Shown in pieces: positions 16,872-25,087 of a stretch of DNA of 64,000 bases (position 1 is its first letter; each line of letters opens with the position of its first letter). The stretch is from Jutongia huaianensis. GTDB taxonomy: Bacteria > Bacillota > Clostridia > Lachnospirales > Lachnospiraceae. Both the position numbers and the translations under genes were made by a program. Below the pieces are notes generated by a model. That model worked only from the letters and a program-made list of their open reading frames with translations. It was not told the origin of the DNA and did not search any database. Location: positions 1 to 64,000 of the forward strand of contig NZ_JACRSX010000013.1 in assembly GCF_014384985.1 (NCBI RefSeq), written 5' to 3'.

Positions 16872-16916
16872 ACATCCGGGATGTGCCTGTTGTGGCGTGT
16901 TCCGGATGCTTTTTAA
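16872..16916 (+). terminator. Terminator after LysR-cupin
   Basis: CATCCGG and CCGGATG arms flank a loop of about 22 nt that can pair partly, followed by CTTTTT. Confidence 0.7.
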
Positions 16917-17026
16917 TAAGCCGCAACTCAGATAGTTTCATATTGAAATAACAAAGTGATGTCGATAAATATTTAAGAAGGAATAATTCTACAATAAAGA
17001 ATTTATGGGAGGCTTGAAGATAAGAT

Positions 17027-17479
17027 ATGAAAATAGTAAAACGTCTTTTGATATTTCTGTTATGTATTGTGATGGCTGGGGGAATTTTGTTTTTGATCTC
17101 TATTCCCAGGGTGAATGATCATATAGCAAAGCATACCATGACAGAGCTTGCACAGGTGCCGATGCCGGAACAGACGAAATGTATTGAAAAGGTATCTGCA
17201 GCCGGAAAGTTGTCTGGCAACGGAAATGGAATGCAGTATCTGGGAGCATTGCTGGTAAAAAGCAATCTTTCGCTGAAAGATCTGAAAAAATATTATGCAG
17301 CGAATACTCCAAGGAAATGGTATTGTGATGTGGAACGGCAGAAAGGTCAGAGCCTGCGTGCCAGTGAACATGTGGAACTGGGCTTTAAGCATACGGTCAA
17401 GGGGAAGAATTATTACGCTGTTTATGCCTGGGGAGACTATGATGGAATATATAGTGAACTGGATCTGCGGGGACATTGA
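17027..17479 (+). CDS. Membrane-anchored extracellular protein, unknown
   Basis: 150 aa. One N-terminal hydrophobic helix (LLIFLLCIVMAGGILFLISI, residues 7-26) after KIVK makes it a signal-anchored protein; the rest is polar and probably outside the cell. GGGAGG precedes the ATG. It stands alone between a terminator and hipB. I recognise no domain. Confidence 0.65.
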   Translation: MKIVKRLLIFLLCIVMAGGILFLISIPRVNDHIAKHTMTELAQVPMPEQTKCIEKVSAAGKLSGNGNGMQYLGALLVKSNLSLKDLKKYYAANTPRKWYCDVERQKGQSLRASEHVELGFKHTVKGKNYYAVYAWGDYDGIYSELDLRGH

Positions 17480-17495
17480 TGGGACAGGTTTCTGC

Positions 17496-17544
17496 TTGTA
17501 AGAATCATAAGAAAATGTTATAATTTAATAGATAATATATTATC
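17496..17544 (+). promoter_or_regulatory. hipBA promoter and palindromic operator
   Basis: TTGTAA, 17-nt spacer and TATAAT (17519-17524) are followed at 17531-17544 by the perfect 14-bp palindrome GATAATATATTATC, which would cover the transcription start. This is the expected layout for repression by HipB alone or by HipBA. Confidence 0.7.
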
Positions 17545-17613
17545 CCAAAATGCATAAATATAATAAAGATAGATAAAATATTATACATAATTACTGGAAG
17601 GAGATGACACGGA

Positions 17614-17892
17614 ATGAGAGGTCTGGTATGGGAAACGGCAGAAGAGCTTGATCTGAAAATTGCACAGCGGGTTCGGGATATTCGCAAGAGAAGATCTATT
17701 TCGCAAAAAAGACTTTCAGGGATGAGTGGGGTAAGCTACGGTTCTATTAAAAGATTTGAGACAACCGGTCAGATATCACTTGTGAGTCTTACGAAGCTTG
17801 CTATGGCATTAGATATAGCAGGGGATCTGCGCAATATATTTACACAGATTCCTTACCGGGATATTCAGGAGGTTATTAATGAAAGCAGATAA
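17614..17892 (+). CDS. hipB: HipB-like XRE antitoxin/repressor
   Basis: 92 aa with one Cro/CI HTH (ISQKRLSGMSGVSYGSIKRF, about residues 30-50), the length of a HipB antitoxin. GGAAGGAG lies upstream of the ATG. Its stop lies 14 nt inside the hipA frame, so the two are translationally coupled. By analogy with HipB, it would repress the operon through the palindrome at 17531 and hold the kinase inactive. Confidence 0.8.
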   Translation: MRGLVWETAEELDLKIAQRVRDIRKRRSISQKRLSGMSGVSYGSIKRFETTGQISLVSLTKLAMALDIAGDLRNIFTQIPYRDIQEVINESR

Positions 17893-19009
17893 TCTTATAA
17901 AGGTTTTGTGGGATGATTGTCTTGTGGGAACTTTGGCAATGACGCAGGATCAAAGAGTGGCGTTTCAATATAGTGACGAGTGGCTGGAAAAGGAAGTATC
18001 TATTAGTCCGTTTTCTCTGCCGGTGAATGGACGTGTTTTTGTACCGGAAAAAACATATTTTAATGGTTTGTTTGGAATATTTGCAGATAGTCTTCCGGAT
18101 GCATGGGGAAGACTTTTACTGGACCGGCTTCTCCGGCAAAAGGGAAAGAACCCGGAAACCTATACGGTACTGGACCGGCTGGCTATTGTGGGAGATTCTG
18201 GAATGGGAAAGCTTGCGTATGAGCCATATATAGACATCGCACAGGAACATTCTATGGATGATCTGGATGAACTGGCGGAGCAGTGTCAAAAAATTCTGAA
18301 TACGGAGTATTCTGATAAGCTTGATGAATTATACAGTCTGGGAGGCACCAGTGGAGGTGCGCGGCCAAAGATCATGACAAAGTACAGAGGAGAGGAGTGG
18401 ATCATCAAATTTCCGGCACATGTGGATGGCAAAAATATTGGGAGAATGGAGTATGAGTATTCGGTTTGTGCCGGAAAATGTGGAATTACTATGAGCAGGA
18501 CAAAGTTGTTTCCGTCTGAGAGATGTGATGGTTATTTTGGAATAAAGCGGTTCGACCGGGAGGATCATCAGGGAAAGGTCAAAAGAATTCATACAGCTAC
18601 GGTAGCAGCATTATTAGAGTTAGATTTTGAACAGCCGAGTCTGGATTATCACAGTCTAATGAAATTAACGAGGTTGCTGACAGCCGATGATCCGATAGAA
18701 CGGGAGCAGATGTTTCGAAGAATGTGTTTTAATGTATTTGCACATAATAGGGACGACCATTCGAAAAACTTTTCATACTTGTATAATGAAGAAAACGATT
18801 GCTGGAGGTTAAGCCCGGCTTATGATCTGACATACAGTAATACTTATTTTGGGGAACATACAACCACGGTAGATGGCAATGGAAAAGATCCGGGTATCTG
18901 TGAACTGGTCCGGGTTGGAGTGCAAGCCGGAATGAACAAAGACATATGTGAAGAAATTTCACGGGAAATACAGAAATGTGTTGGAGAAATGTTGGAAGAA
19001 TATGTATAA
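17879..19009 (+). CDS. hipA: HipA-type serine/threonine kinase toxin
   Basis: 376 aa, shorter than E. coli HipA (440 aa). Visible parts: the N-subdomain with FNGLFGIFADSLPDAWGRLL, the ATP loop GGTSGGARPK, the catalytic FAHNRDDHSKNFSYL and the metal-binding LSPAYDLT. E. coli HipA phosphorylates GltX, causing growth arrest; relatives target other tRNA synthetases or unknown proteins, so the target here is open. All key kinase residues are present and CAGGAGG precedes the ATG. Confidence 0.85.
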   Translation: MKADNLIKVLWDDCLVGTLAMTQDQRVAFQYSDEWLEKEVSISPFSLPVNGRVFVPEKTYFNGLFGIFADSLPDAWGRLLLDRLLRQKGKNPETYTVLDRLAIVGDSGMGKLAYEPYIDIAQEHSMDDLDELAEQCQKILNTEYSDKLDELYSLGGTSGGARPKIMTKYRGEEWIIKFPAHVDGKNIGRMEYEYSVCAGKCGITMSRTKLFPSERCDGYFGIKRFDREDHQGKVKRIHTATVAALLELDFEQPSLDYHSLMKLTRLLTADDPIEREQMFRRMCFNVFAHNRDDHSKNFSYLYNEENDCWRLSPAYDLTYSNTYFGEHTTTVDGNGKDPGICELVRVGVQAGMNKDICEEISREIQKCVGEMLEEYV

Positions 19010-19083
19010 TATACAAGCTTCGCACATGTAATATATCGATATGTCCATAATATTTAAAAAATGTTTTTTGTCAAGAAAAATAC

Positions 19084-19112
19084 TTGACAACATTAAAACG
19101 ATTGTGTATACT
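19084..19112 (+). promoter_or_regulatory. Consensus sigma-A promoter of ffh operon
   Basis: TTGACA, 17-nt spacer, TATACT. The start near 19119 gives a leader of about 138 nt. Confidence 0.85.
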
Positions 19113-19155
19113 ACCCATTGTGTTGTAAAAGCAGACTTTGAAATGGAGGGATAGT

Positions 19156-19229
19156 GTGAAAATTTAAAATTTTCACCAAGCGAATAAAATTCGCTTTGCA
19201 AATCTTGTGCCTGCGGCCCAAAGTTTGCA
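19156..19229 (+). other. Three consecutive hairpins in ffh leader
   Basis: GTGAAAATTT-A-AAATTTTCAC (19156-19176), AAGCGAAT-aaa-ATTCGCTT (19178-19196) and TGCAAA...TTTGCA (19197-19229, extended by CTT/AAG) lie end to end. None is followed by a T run. They could be a palindromic repeat element or a regulatory leader. Confidence 0.65.
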
Positions 19230-19256
19230 GTTCTTTGGAAAGGCAAGGTTATTTAT

Positions 19257-20615
19257 ATGGCATTTGATAGTTTATCCGAAAAGCTGCAAAATGTTTTTAA
19301 GAACCTCCGTAGCAAGGGACGTTTGACGGAGGAGGATGTGAAAGCAGCTTTAAAGGAAGTAAAGATGGCTCTTCTGGAGGCAGATGTAAACTTTAAAGTA
19401 GTAAAGAACTTCGTCAAGACAGTGCAGGAGCGTGCGGTTGGACAGGATGTGATGAACAGCCTGACGCCGGGGCAGATGGTGATCAAGCTTGTAAATGAAG
19501 AGCTTGTCAATCTGATGGGCAGTGAGACCACAGAGATTGCATTGAAGCCATCCAATGAGATTACCGTCATTATGATGTGTGGTCTTCAGGGTGCCGGTAA
19601 AACCACGACCACGGCGAAGATTGCCGGAAAGCTGAAGCAGAAAGGACGTCGTCCATTGCTGGCAGCCTGCGATATTTATCGTCCGGCGGCGATCGAGCAG
19701 TTAAAGGTCAACGGAGAAAAGCAGGGCGTGGAGGTATTCTCCATGGGTACCAGCCATAAGCCGGTGGATATTGCTAAGGCAGCAATCGAGCATGCGGCAG
19801 CACATAATGAGAATGTTGTGATTCTGGATACTGCAGGACGTCTTCATGTGGATGAGGATATGATGGGCGAGTTACAGGAGATCAAGGAGAACATTGACAT
19901 AGACCAGACGATTCTGGTTGTGGATTCCATGACAGGTCAGGATGCAGTCAATGTAGCTAAGACATTCCATGAAAAGATTGAGATAGACGGAGTCATTCTG
20001 ACAAAGTTAGACGGTGATACCAGAGGTGGTGCGGCACTTTCCATCCGTGCGGTGACAGGGTGTCCGATCCTGTATGTCGGTATGGGAGAGAAGCTTTCTG
20101 ATCTGGAGCAGTTTTATCCGGATCGTATGGCATCACGTATTCTTGGTATGGGCGATGTACTTACTCTGATTGAGAAAGCGGAGGCTGAGATCGATCAGGA
20201 CAAGGCCAGAGAGATGGAAAAGAAGTTCCGCAAGGCGGAGTTTGATTTCAATGACTTTCTGGAGCAGATCGGCCAGATGAAGAAGATGGGCGGTATCAAG
20301 AGCATTCTTGGTATGATGCCGGGAATGGGACTTCCGGCAGATCTGGACATTGATGATGATGTGTTTAAAGGGACCGAGGCGATCATTTATTCTATGACAC
20401 CGGAGGAGAGAGGCAATCCGGCCCTGATCAATCCATCCCGTAAAAAGCGTATTGCGAAGGGCGCCGGAGTAGATATTGCAGAGGTCAATAAGCTGATCAA
20501 GCAATTTGAGCAGTCCCGCAAAATGATGAAGCAGATGTCCGGTATGATGTCCGGCAAGGGCAAAAAGAAAGGGCGTTTCGGCGGCGGTATGCCAAAGCTT
20601 CCATTTGGTTTTTAA
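19257..20615 (+). CDS. ffh: Signal recognition particle protein Ffh
   Basis: 452 aa. The N domain is followed by the GTPase domain with G1 GLQGAGKTTTTAK (about residue 108), DTAGR and TKLDGDTRGG, and by the methionine-rich M domain ending in a basic, glycine-rich tail (KQMSGMMSGKGKKKGRFGG). Ffh with 4.5S RNA targets nascent membrane proteins to FtsY. Full length. In many Firmicutes ylxM precedes ffh; here the upstream neighbour is hipBA and ffh has its own promoter. Confidence 0.97.
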   Translation: MAFDSLSEKLQNVFKNLRSKGRLTEEDVKAALKEVKMALLEADVNFKVVKNFVKTVQERAVGQDVMNSLTPGQMVIKLVNEELVNLMGSETTEIALKPSNEITVIMMCGLQGAGKTTTTAKIAGKLKQKGRRPLLAACDIYRPAAIEQLKVNGEKQGVEVFSMGTSHKPVDIAKAAIEHAAAHNENVVILDTAGRLHVDEDMMGELQEIKENIDIDQTILVVDSMTGQDAVNVAKTFHEKIEIDGVILTKLDGDTRGGAALSIRAVTGCPILYVGMGEKLSDLEQFYPDRMASRILGMGDVLTLIEKAEAEIDQDKAREMEKKFRKAEFDFNDFLEQIGQMKKMGGIKSILGMMPGMGLPADLDIDDDVFKGTEAIIYSMTPEERGNPALINPSRKKRIAKGAGVDIAEVNKLIKQFEQSRKMMKQMSGMMSGKGKKKGRFGGGMPKLPFGF

Positions 20616-20704
20616 ATGGGAGGCATTTATGACAGTGCATTCAGATTCCGGACATTCCGGAATTTGTATATAAATAGTACAAGCAAGATTAGGAGGTGAA
20701 AGAC

Positions 20705-20947
20705 ATGGCAGTAAAGATCAGATTAAGAAGAATGGGTAAGAAGAAAGCACCTTTCTATAGAGTAGTAGTTGCTGATTCCAGATCTCCAAGAGATGGTAAG
20801 TTTATCGATGAGATCGGTACCTATGATCCAAATCAGGATCCAAGCGTTTTCAAGTTTGACGAGGAAAAGGCTAAGCAGTGGTTGGCAAATGGTGCTAAGC
20901 CGACGGAGACAGTTGGAAAGCTGTTAAAGCAGGCTGGAATCGAGTAA
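20705..20947 (+). CDS. rpsP: Ribosomal protein bS16
   Basis: 80 aa: [20 protein letters not shown] and [20 protein letters not shown] are diagnostic of bS16 of the 30S subunit. ATG 20705 follows AGGAGGTG at standard spacing; an in-frame codon at 20696 overlaps that RBS. A 7-bp hairpin (TTCCGGA-cat-TCCGGAA) lies between ffh and this gene. It begins the khpA-rimM-trmD part of the cluster. Confidence 0.97.
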   Translation: MAVKIRLRRMGKKKAPFYRVVVADSRSPRDGKFIDEIGTYDPNQDPSVFKFDEEKAKQWLANGAKPTETVGKLLKQAGIE

Positions 20948-20976
20948 TTTTTTTGACCAGTGAGGATGTGTAGAAT

Positions 20977-21207
20977 ATGAAAGAATTAGTGGAAGTTCTC
21001 GCACAGGCACTTGTAGATCATCCGGAAGAGGTGGTCGTTACAGAGACTGAGACAGAGAATGAAATTCTATTGGAACTTAAGGTTGCTTCTGATGACATGG
21101 GTAAGGTTATTGGAAAGCAGGGCCGTATTGCCAAGGCAATCCGTACTGTTGTAAAAGCGGCTGCCTATAATACGGACAAAAAGATTACTGTAGAAATCGG
21201 ACAGTAG
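20977..21207 (+). CDS. khpA: KH-domain RNA-binding protein KhpA
   Basis: 76 aa single KH domain with the GKVIGKQGRIAKAIRTVVKA signature (GXXG loop). KhpA with KhpB binds many RNAs in Firmicutes and affects cell elongation and small-RNA function. The position between rpsP and rimM is conserved. Followed by a hairpin that may lower expression of rimM-trmD. Confidence 0.93.
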   Translation: MKELVEVLAQALVDHPEEVVVTETETENEILLELKVASDDMGKVIGKQGRIAKAIRTVVKAAAYNTDKKITVEIGQ

Positions 21208-21218
21208 GTTCGTGAAAA

Positions 21219-21253
21219 ACGCCTGTACATGATTATGTACAGGTGTATTTTTA
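21219..21253 (+). terminator. Terminator/attenuator between khpA and rimM
   Basis: A 12-bp stem (ACGCCTGTACAT with ATGTACAGGTGT, one G-U) with loop GATT is followed by ATTTTTA. It probably ends part of the rpsP-khpA transcripts and lets some read into rimM. Confidence 0.7.
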
Positions 21254-21295
21254 CTTTATGGGAAACTTTATCTATTTTGTTTTTAAGGAGATCAG

Positions 21296-21799
21296 ATGGA
21301 AGATTATTTCAGAGTTGGTGTGATTGCCAATACACACGGGATTCGTGGGGAAGTAAAGGTTTTTCCGACAACGGAGGATCCACAGAGATTTAAAGGGATG
21401 AAGGAGATCATTCTGGATACCGGAAGTGAAAAAAAGGTTTTGGAGGTTGCTTCCGCCCGTTTTTTTAAGAATCTTGTGATTTTAAAATTTAAAGGGATTG
21501 ATTCGATCAACGATATCGAAAAATATAAGGGGAAGGATCTGTTAGTGACAAGAGAAAATGCTATTCCTCTGAATGAAGGTGAATATTATATTGCAGACAT
21601 CATCGGTGCCACAGTGGTTACAGAAGATGGGGCGCAGTTTGGAATATTAAAGGATGTATTAACGACAGGAGCCAATGACGTATATGTTGTAGATCATGAG
21701 GGGACAGAAGTGCTGCTTCCGGTGATTCCCGATTGCGTGCTGGCGAGAGATATGGAGCAAAAGATTGTTACGGTCCATATTATGAAGGGGCTAATGTAA
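21296..21799 (+). CDS. rimM: 16S rRNA processing protein RimM
   Basis: 167 aa. The N-terminal RimM domain (VGVIANTHGIRGEVKVFPTT) is followed by the PRC-barrel (EYYIADIIGATVVTEDGAQF ... LLPVIPDCV). It assists maturation of the 30S head together with S19. AAGGAG precedes the ATG. Standard position before trmD. Confidence 0.95.
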   Translation: MEDYFRVGVIANTHGIRGEVKVFPTTEDPQRFKGMKEIILDTGSEKKVLEVASARFFKNLVILKFKGIDSINDIEKYKGKDLLVTRENAIPLNEGEYYIADIIGATVVTEDGAQFGILKDVLTTGANDVYVVDHEGTEVLLPVIPDCVLARDMEQKIVTVHIMKGLM

Positions 21800-21867
21800 A
21801 ATACTTTTAGGACAGCCGGAGAAGCTGTTATAAAATTCTAAATTTTACATCGTGAGAGGTGAAGCGG

Positions 21868-22620
21868 ATGAATTTTCATGTAATGACATTATTTCCGGAA
21901 ATGATTGAGCGGGCTATGGGAGAGAGTATTACCGGCCGTGCGATCAAGGCGGGGCATATATCGGTGAATGCGGTTAATATCCGGGATTTTGCCAACAATA
22001 AACATAACCGCGTGGATGATTATCCCTACGGTGGAGGTGCCGGTATGGTGATGCAGGCAGAGCCGGTATATCAGTGCTATGAGAGCATTTGCAGATCTAT
22101 AGGAAACTCAAGACCGAGAGTTGTGTTTATGACGCCTCAGGGACGTACCTTTAATCAGCAGATGGCAGAGGAATTGTCCCGGGAGGAGGATCTGATACTG
22201 CTCTGCGGTCATTATGAAGGCATAGATGAGCGGGTACTGGAAAAGATCGTGACAGATAATGTCTCTATCGGGGATTATGTGCTCACAGGCGGAGAACTTC
22301 CGGCTCTGGTGGTGATGGATACCATTTCCCGTCTGGTACCGGGCGTTTTAAATAATGGTATGTCGGCGGTCAAGGAGTCTTTTTCGGATAACCTGTTAGA
22401 ATATCCACAATATACAAGACCGGAGGAGTGGATGGGGGAAAAGGTTCCACCTGTCCTTCTTTCGGGACATCATAAAAATATTGCTGCCTGGTACCGGGAG
22501 CAGTCCATCCTGAGAACGGCAAAAAACAGACCGGATCTGTTAGAAAAAGCAGAGCTGACAGAGAAAGAAAGACAATGGCTGATTCAGCAGCTGGAAGGGG
22601 AAGAAAGACATCATGAGTAA
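21868..22620 (+). CDS. trmD: tRNA (guanine37-N1)-methyltransferase
   Basis: 250 aa. The SPOUT knot is seen in the segments DDYPYGGGAGMVMQAEP, LLCGHYEGIDERV, and SIGDYVLTGGELPALVVMD. It makes m1G37 in tRNAs and prevents +1 frameshifting. ATG 21868 follows GAGAGGTG. The stop overlaps the start of the next gene by 8 nt. In many bacteria rplS follows directly; here rplS lies 34 kb away. Confidence 0.95.
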   Translation: MNFHVMTLFPEMIERAMGESITGRAIKAGHISVNAVNIRDFANNKHNRVDDYPYGGGAGMVMQAEPVYQCYESICRSIGNSRPRVVFMTPQGRTFNQQMAEELSREEDLILLCGHYEGIDERVLEKIVTDNVSIGDYVLTGGELPALVVMDTISRLVPGVLNNGMSAVKESFSDNLLEYPQYTRPEEWMGEKVPPVLLSGHHKNIAAWYREQSILRTAKNRPDLLEKAELTEKERQWLIQQLEGEERHHE

Positions 22621-23911
22621 CAAAATATGGAAAGTAACCGTAATGATTCTGATATCTACGTTAATTTTGGTGGAAGCAGCACCGAGACTGCAGCTTTTGG
22701 CAGCAAATGAGGATGATCTGGCAACCACAGAGATCACGATAGACAACGGAACAGATGATCCGGATCAGGCAGAGTCTGACGATATGCCGGCTAAGACAGT
22801 TAAGCCGGTGCAAACGGCAAAACCGGCACAGGATAAAACAAAACAGAATGTGCCGGGGAGAAAGGATTCTTCATCGGATTCCAAGGCTCATAAAACGTCC
22901 GGTCAAACAAAACATGACAAAAAGAAAACACCGGCAAAACCAACGCCGGTTCCAACCTATCGTCCGATCGAGGGAAAGGTTCTTCTGCACAATTCCCGGT
23001 ACATGACCGAGATTGAGCAGTTAAAAAAAGAAAACAAAAAGATTACCGGCAGGAGATCTGCCCTGATCACAAAGACACAGTCATTAACGGTTCGTCAGGC
23101 ATATCTCAAAAAGATGCGCCGGGTTATTGGAAACAGTACAATGGCAGTGAAAGTAGCGGCAACCGGAACTGCCGTGTCCCGTGTGGTGTCCTCTGCAGCG
23201 GTGCAGGGCTTCGATTCCACTGTGGATCAGGTGGTATATCAGGGATATATTTTGTGTAATCCAAATTATTTTGATGTACTTAGTGTATCCGGAATGGATG
23301 CGTTTTTTGAAGAGAATGACACGATTGATCTGGGGACTTATCTGGATAAAGAGATGAGCGAATGTGGGCAGAAGCTGGACCGGTTAAAACGACCGGTGCA
23401 TAGGATCAAGAAAAAATATGAAAAAATACATTCTCGTTATGTAAAGGGAATGAAACAGCATAATCCGGTGATCTTTAATCCCTATGATCTGACAGTGAAA
23501 AGTTATGCTACAGTTCCGCAGATGAGAAAAATGCTCAAGGGAAGCGAAATGGTGACATTAGCTCCGGTATTTGTGAAAGCAGAACATAAATATGGTGTCA
23601 ATGCGGTAGGGCTTGCGTCTATTGCAGCGTTAGAGAGTGCATGGGGCACCTCCAGGAGAGCCAGGGAGGATCATAATCTGACCGGTTTTGGCGTCAGTGC
23701 CGATGCTGCAGAGGGAATCAATGCGTCCAGTGATCAGGCGAATATTATGAGAACTGCCCGCTGGCTGGCGAAGAGTTATCTGGCGCAGGAAGGAATTTAT
23801 CATATGGGAAATGGCCTGTCGGACATTAACAGACATTATTCTGCTTCCTATGAATGGGCCTGGAAGGTGGAGCATTGTGCAAAGCAGATGTTTGAAAAAC
23901 TGGGAGATTAA
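22613..23911 (+). CDS. Secreted glucosaminidase-domain (GH73-like) protein
   Basis: 432 aa. A signal sequence (VTVMILISTLILVEAA) is followed by a disordered Pro/Lys/Thr-rich stretch (residues 50-120), a coiled-coil middle, and a C-terminal glucosaminidase domain with VGLASIAALESAWGTSRRAR and HNLTGFGV, the substrate-binding and catalytic Glu region of GH73. It would cut the glycan strand of peptidoglycan outside the membrane. The ATG overlaps the trmD stop, so it is translationally coupled to a tRNA gene, an unusual arrangement. Confidence 0.8.
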   Translation: MSNKIWKVTVMILISTLILVEAAPRLQLLAANEDDLATTEITIDNGTDDPDQAESDDMPAKTVKPVQTAKPAQDKTKQNVPGRKDSSSDSKAHKTSGQTKHDKKKTPAKPTPVPTYRPIEGKVLLHNSRYMTEIEQLKKENKKITGRRSALITKTQSLTVRQAYLKKMRRVIGNSTMAVKVAATGTAVSRVVSSAAVQGFDSTVDQVVYQGYILCNPNYFDVLSVSGMDAFFEENDTIDLGTYLDKEMSECGQKLDRLKRPVHRIKKKYEKIHSRYVKGMKQHNPVIFNPYDLTVKSYATVPQMRKMLKGSEMVTLAPVFVKAEHKYGVNAVGLASIAALESAWGTSRRAREDHNLTGFGVSADAAEGINASSDQANIMRTARWLAKSYLAQEGIYHMGNGLSDINRHYSASYEWAWKVEHCAKQMFEKLGD

Positions 23912-23912
23912 T

Positions 23913-24977
23913 ATGAAAAAGAAAGCAGGAACAGGAAAGAAGCTCCCTACAATCGGTATGATCGTAACGTTGGTGATATGCAGCATAACGGGCTGCGTAT
24001 CACCCTTTTCAAATACAGAGAAAAATAAGGATCCCTTATCAATATCCGGCTTTGCGTTTGATACAACCTATACGATCACCATATACAAGGGAGGCAGTCA
24101 GGAGATACTGGATCAATGTATTTCTCTTTGTACGAAGTATGAGAAGCTGTTTAGTACCACCCGCAAAGACAGCGAGCTTTATCAGATCAATCAGGTCAGC
24201 CGTGAGGCGGCGCAGAGCGGGGGGAAGGATGGCAGTCTGGAGATAAAGATATCAAAGGATATGAAGGATATTCTTCAAAAAGGTCTGTATTACAGCCGTC
24301 TTTCCAAAGGGAGCTTTGATATTACCATTGATCCGGTCAGCAGTTTGTGGGACTTTTCATCCGGGAAGGGAACGGTTCCGGATGCTGCAGAGATAGAGAA
24401 AGCACTTTCCTATGTGGATTACAAAAAGGTAAAACTGAAAAAGAATTTGCTGACATTGGAGAGATCCGGAATGGAGCTGGATCTGGGAGGAATTGCCAAA
24501 GGGTATATTGCAGACAGGCTCAGGGACTATCTGTCCCAAAATGGGGTCACATCAGCGGTGATCGATCTGGGAGGAAATATTCTATGTCTGGGAGGAAAAA
24601 GTGAATCCGATGGGTTCCGGATTGGGATACAACAACCCTTTGCTGATCGGAGTGAGACAGTGAGCGTGGTAAATATCCGTGATAAATCCGTAGTATCCTC
24701 CGGAATTTATGAGAGATATATTAAGGCGGAGGATGGCACCATGTATCATCATATCTTAAATCCGCAAACGGGATATTCCTATGAAAATGATCTTCTGGGC
24801 GTGTCCATTGTATCGGATAAGTCGGTGGACGGAGACGGACTTTCTACCACGGCATTTGCACTGGGACTTTCAGAGGGAATGAAGCTGATCAATTCCATGG
24901 ATGGCGTGGAGGCTATTTTTATCACCAAGGATGAAAAACTTCATTACTCTGAAAATTTTAAATCATTTATGGACTGA
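23913..24977 (+). CDS. apbE: FAD:protein FMN transferase (ApbE lipoprotein)
   Basis: 354 aa lipoprotein: hydrophobic leader with lipobox SITGC at about residue 27. ApbE motifs include FAFDTTYTITIY, LWDFSSGKG, the GGIAKGYIADRLRDYL helix, VIDLGGNILCLGG and the metal site DGDGLSTTAFALG. It attaches FMN to threonine in exported flavoproteins such as RnfG/NqrC. The start follows GGGAG 2 nt after the glucosaminidase stop. No target gene lies nearby. Confidence 0.9.
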   Translation: MKKKAGTGKKLPTIGMIVTLVICSITGCVSPFSNTEKNKDPLSISGFAFDTTYTITIYKGGSQEILDQCISLCTKYEKLFSTTRKDSELYQINQVSREAAQSGGKDGSLEIKISKDMKDILQKGLYYSRLSKGSFDITIDPVSSLWDFSSGKGTVPDAAEIEKALSYVDYKKVKLKKNLLTLERSGMELDLGGIAKGYIADRLRDYLSQNGVTSAVIDLGGNILCLGGKSESDGFRIGIQQPFADRSETVSVVNIRDKSVVSSGIYERYIKAEDGTMYHHILNPQTGYSYENDLLGVSIVSDKSVDGDGLSTTAFALGLSEGMKLINSMDGVEAIFITKDEKLHYSENFKSFMD

Positions 24978-24984
24978 CAGAAAG

Positions 24985-25014
24985 GCATAATAATATTCCG
25001 GAATGCATATAGAT
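24985..25014 (+). promoter_or_regulatory. Candidate sigma-E promoter of spoIVA
   Basis: GCATAAT, 14-nt spacer, CATATAGAT, 74 nt before the spoIVA start. It is close to the mother-cell sigma-E consensus (GaATAaT / CATAcAaT), and spoIVA is a known sigma-E gene in Bacillus. Confidence 0.6.
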
Positions 25015-25087
25015 AGACAAACAGCAAACCATGCAATGCCCGGTCGGCATGTACCAGCGCATTGCCAATGTATTCCGGGAGGTAGCC

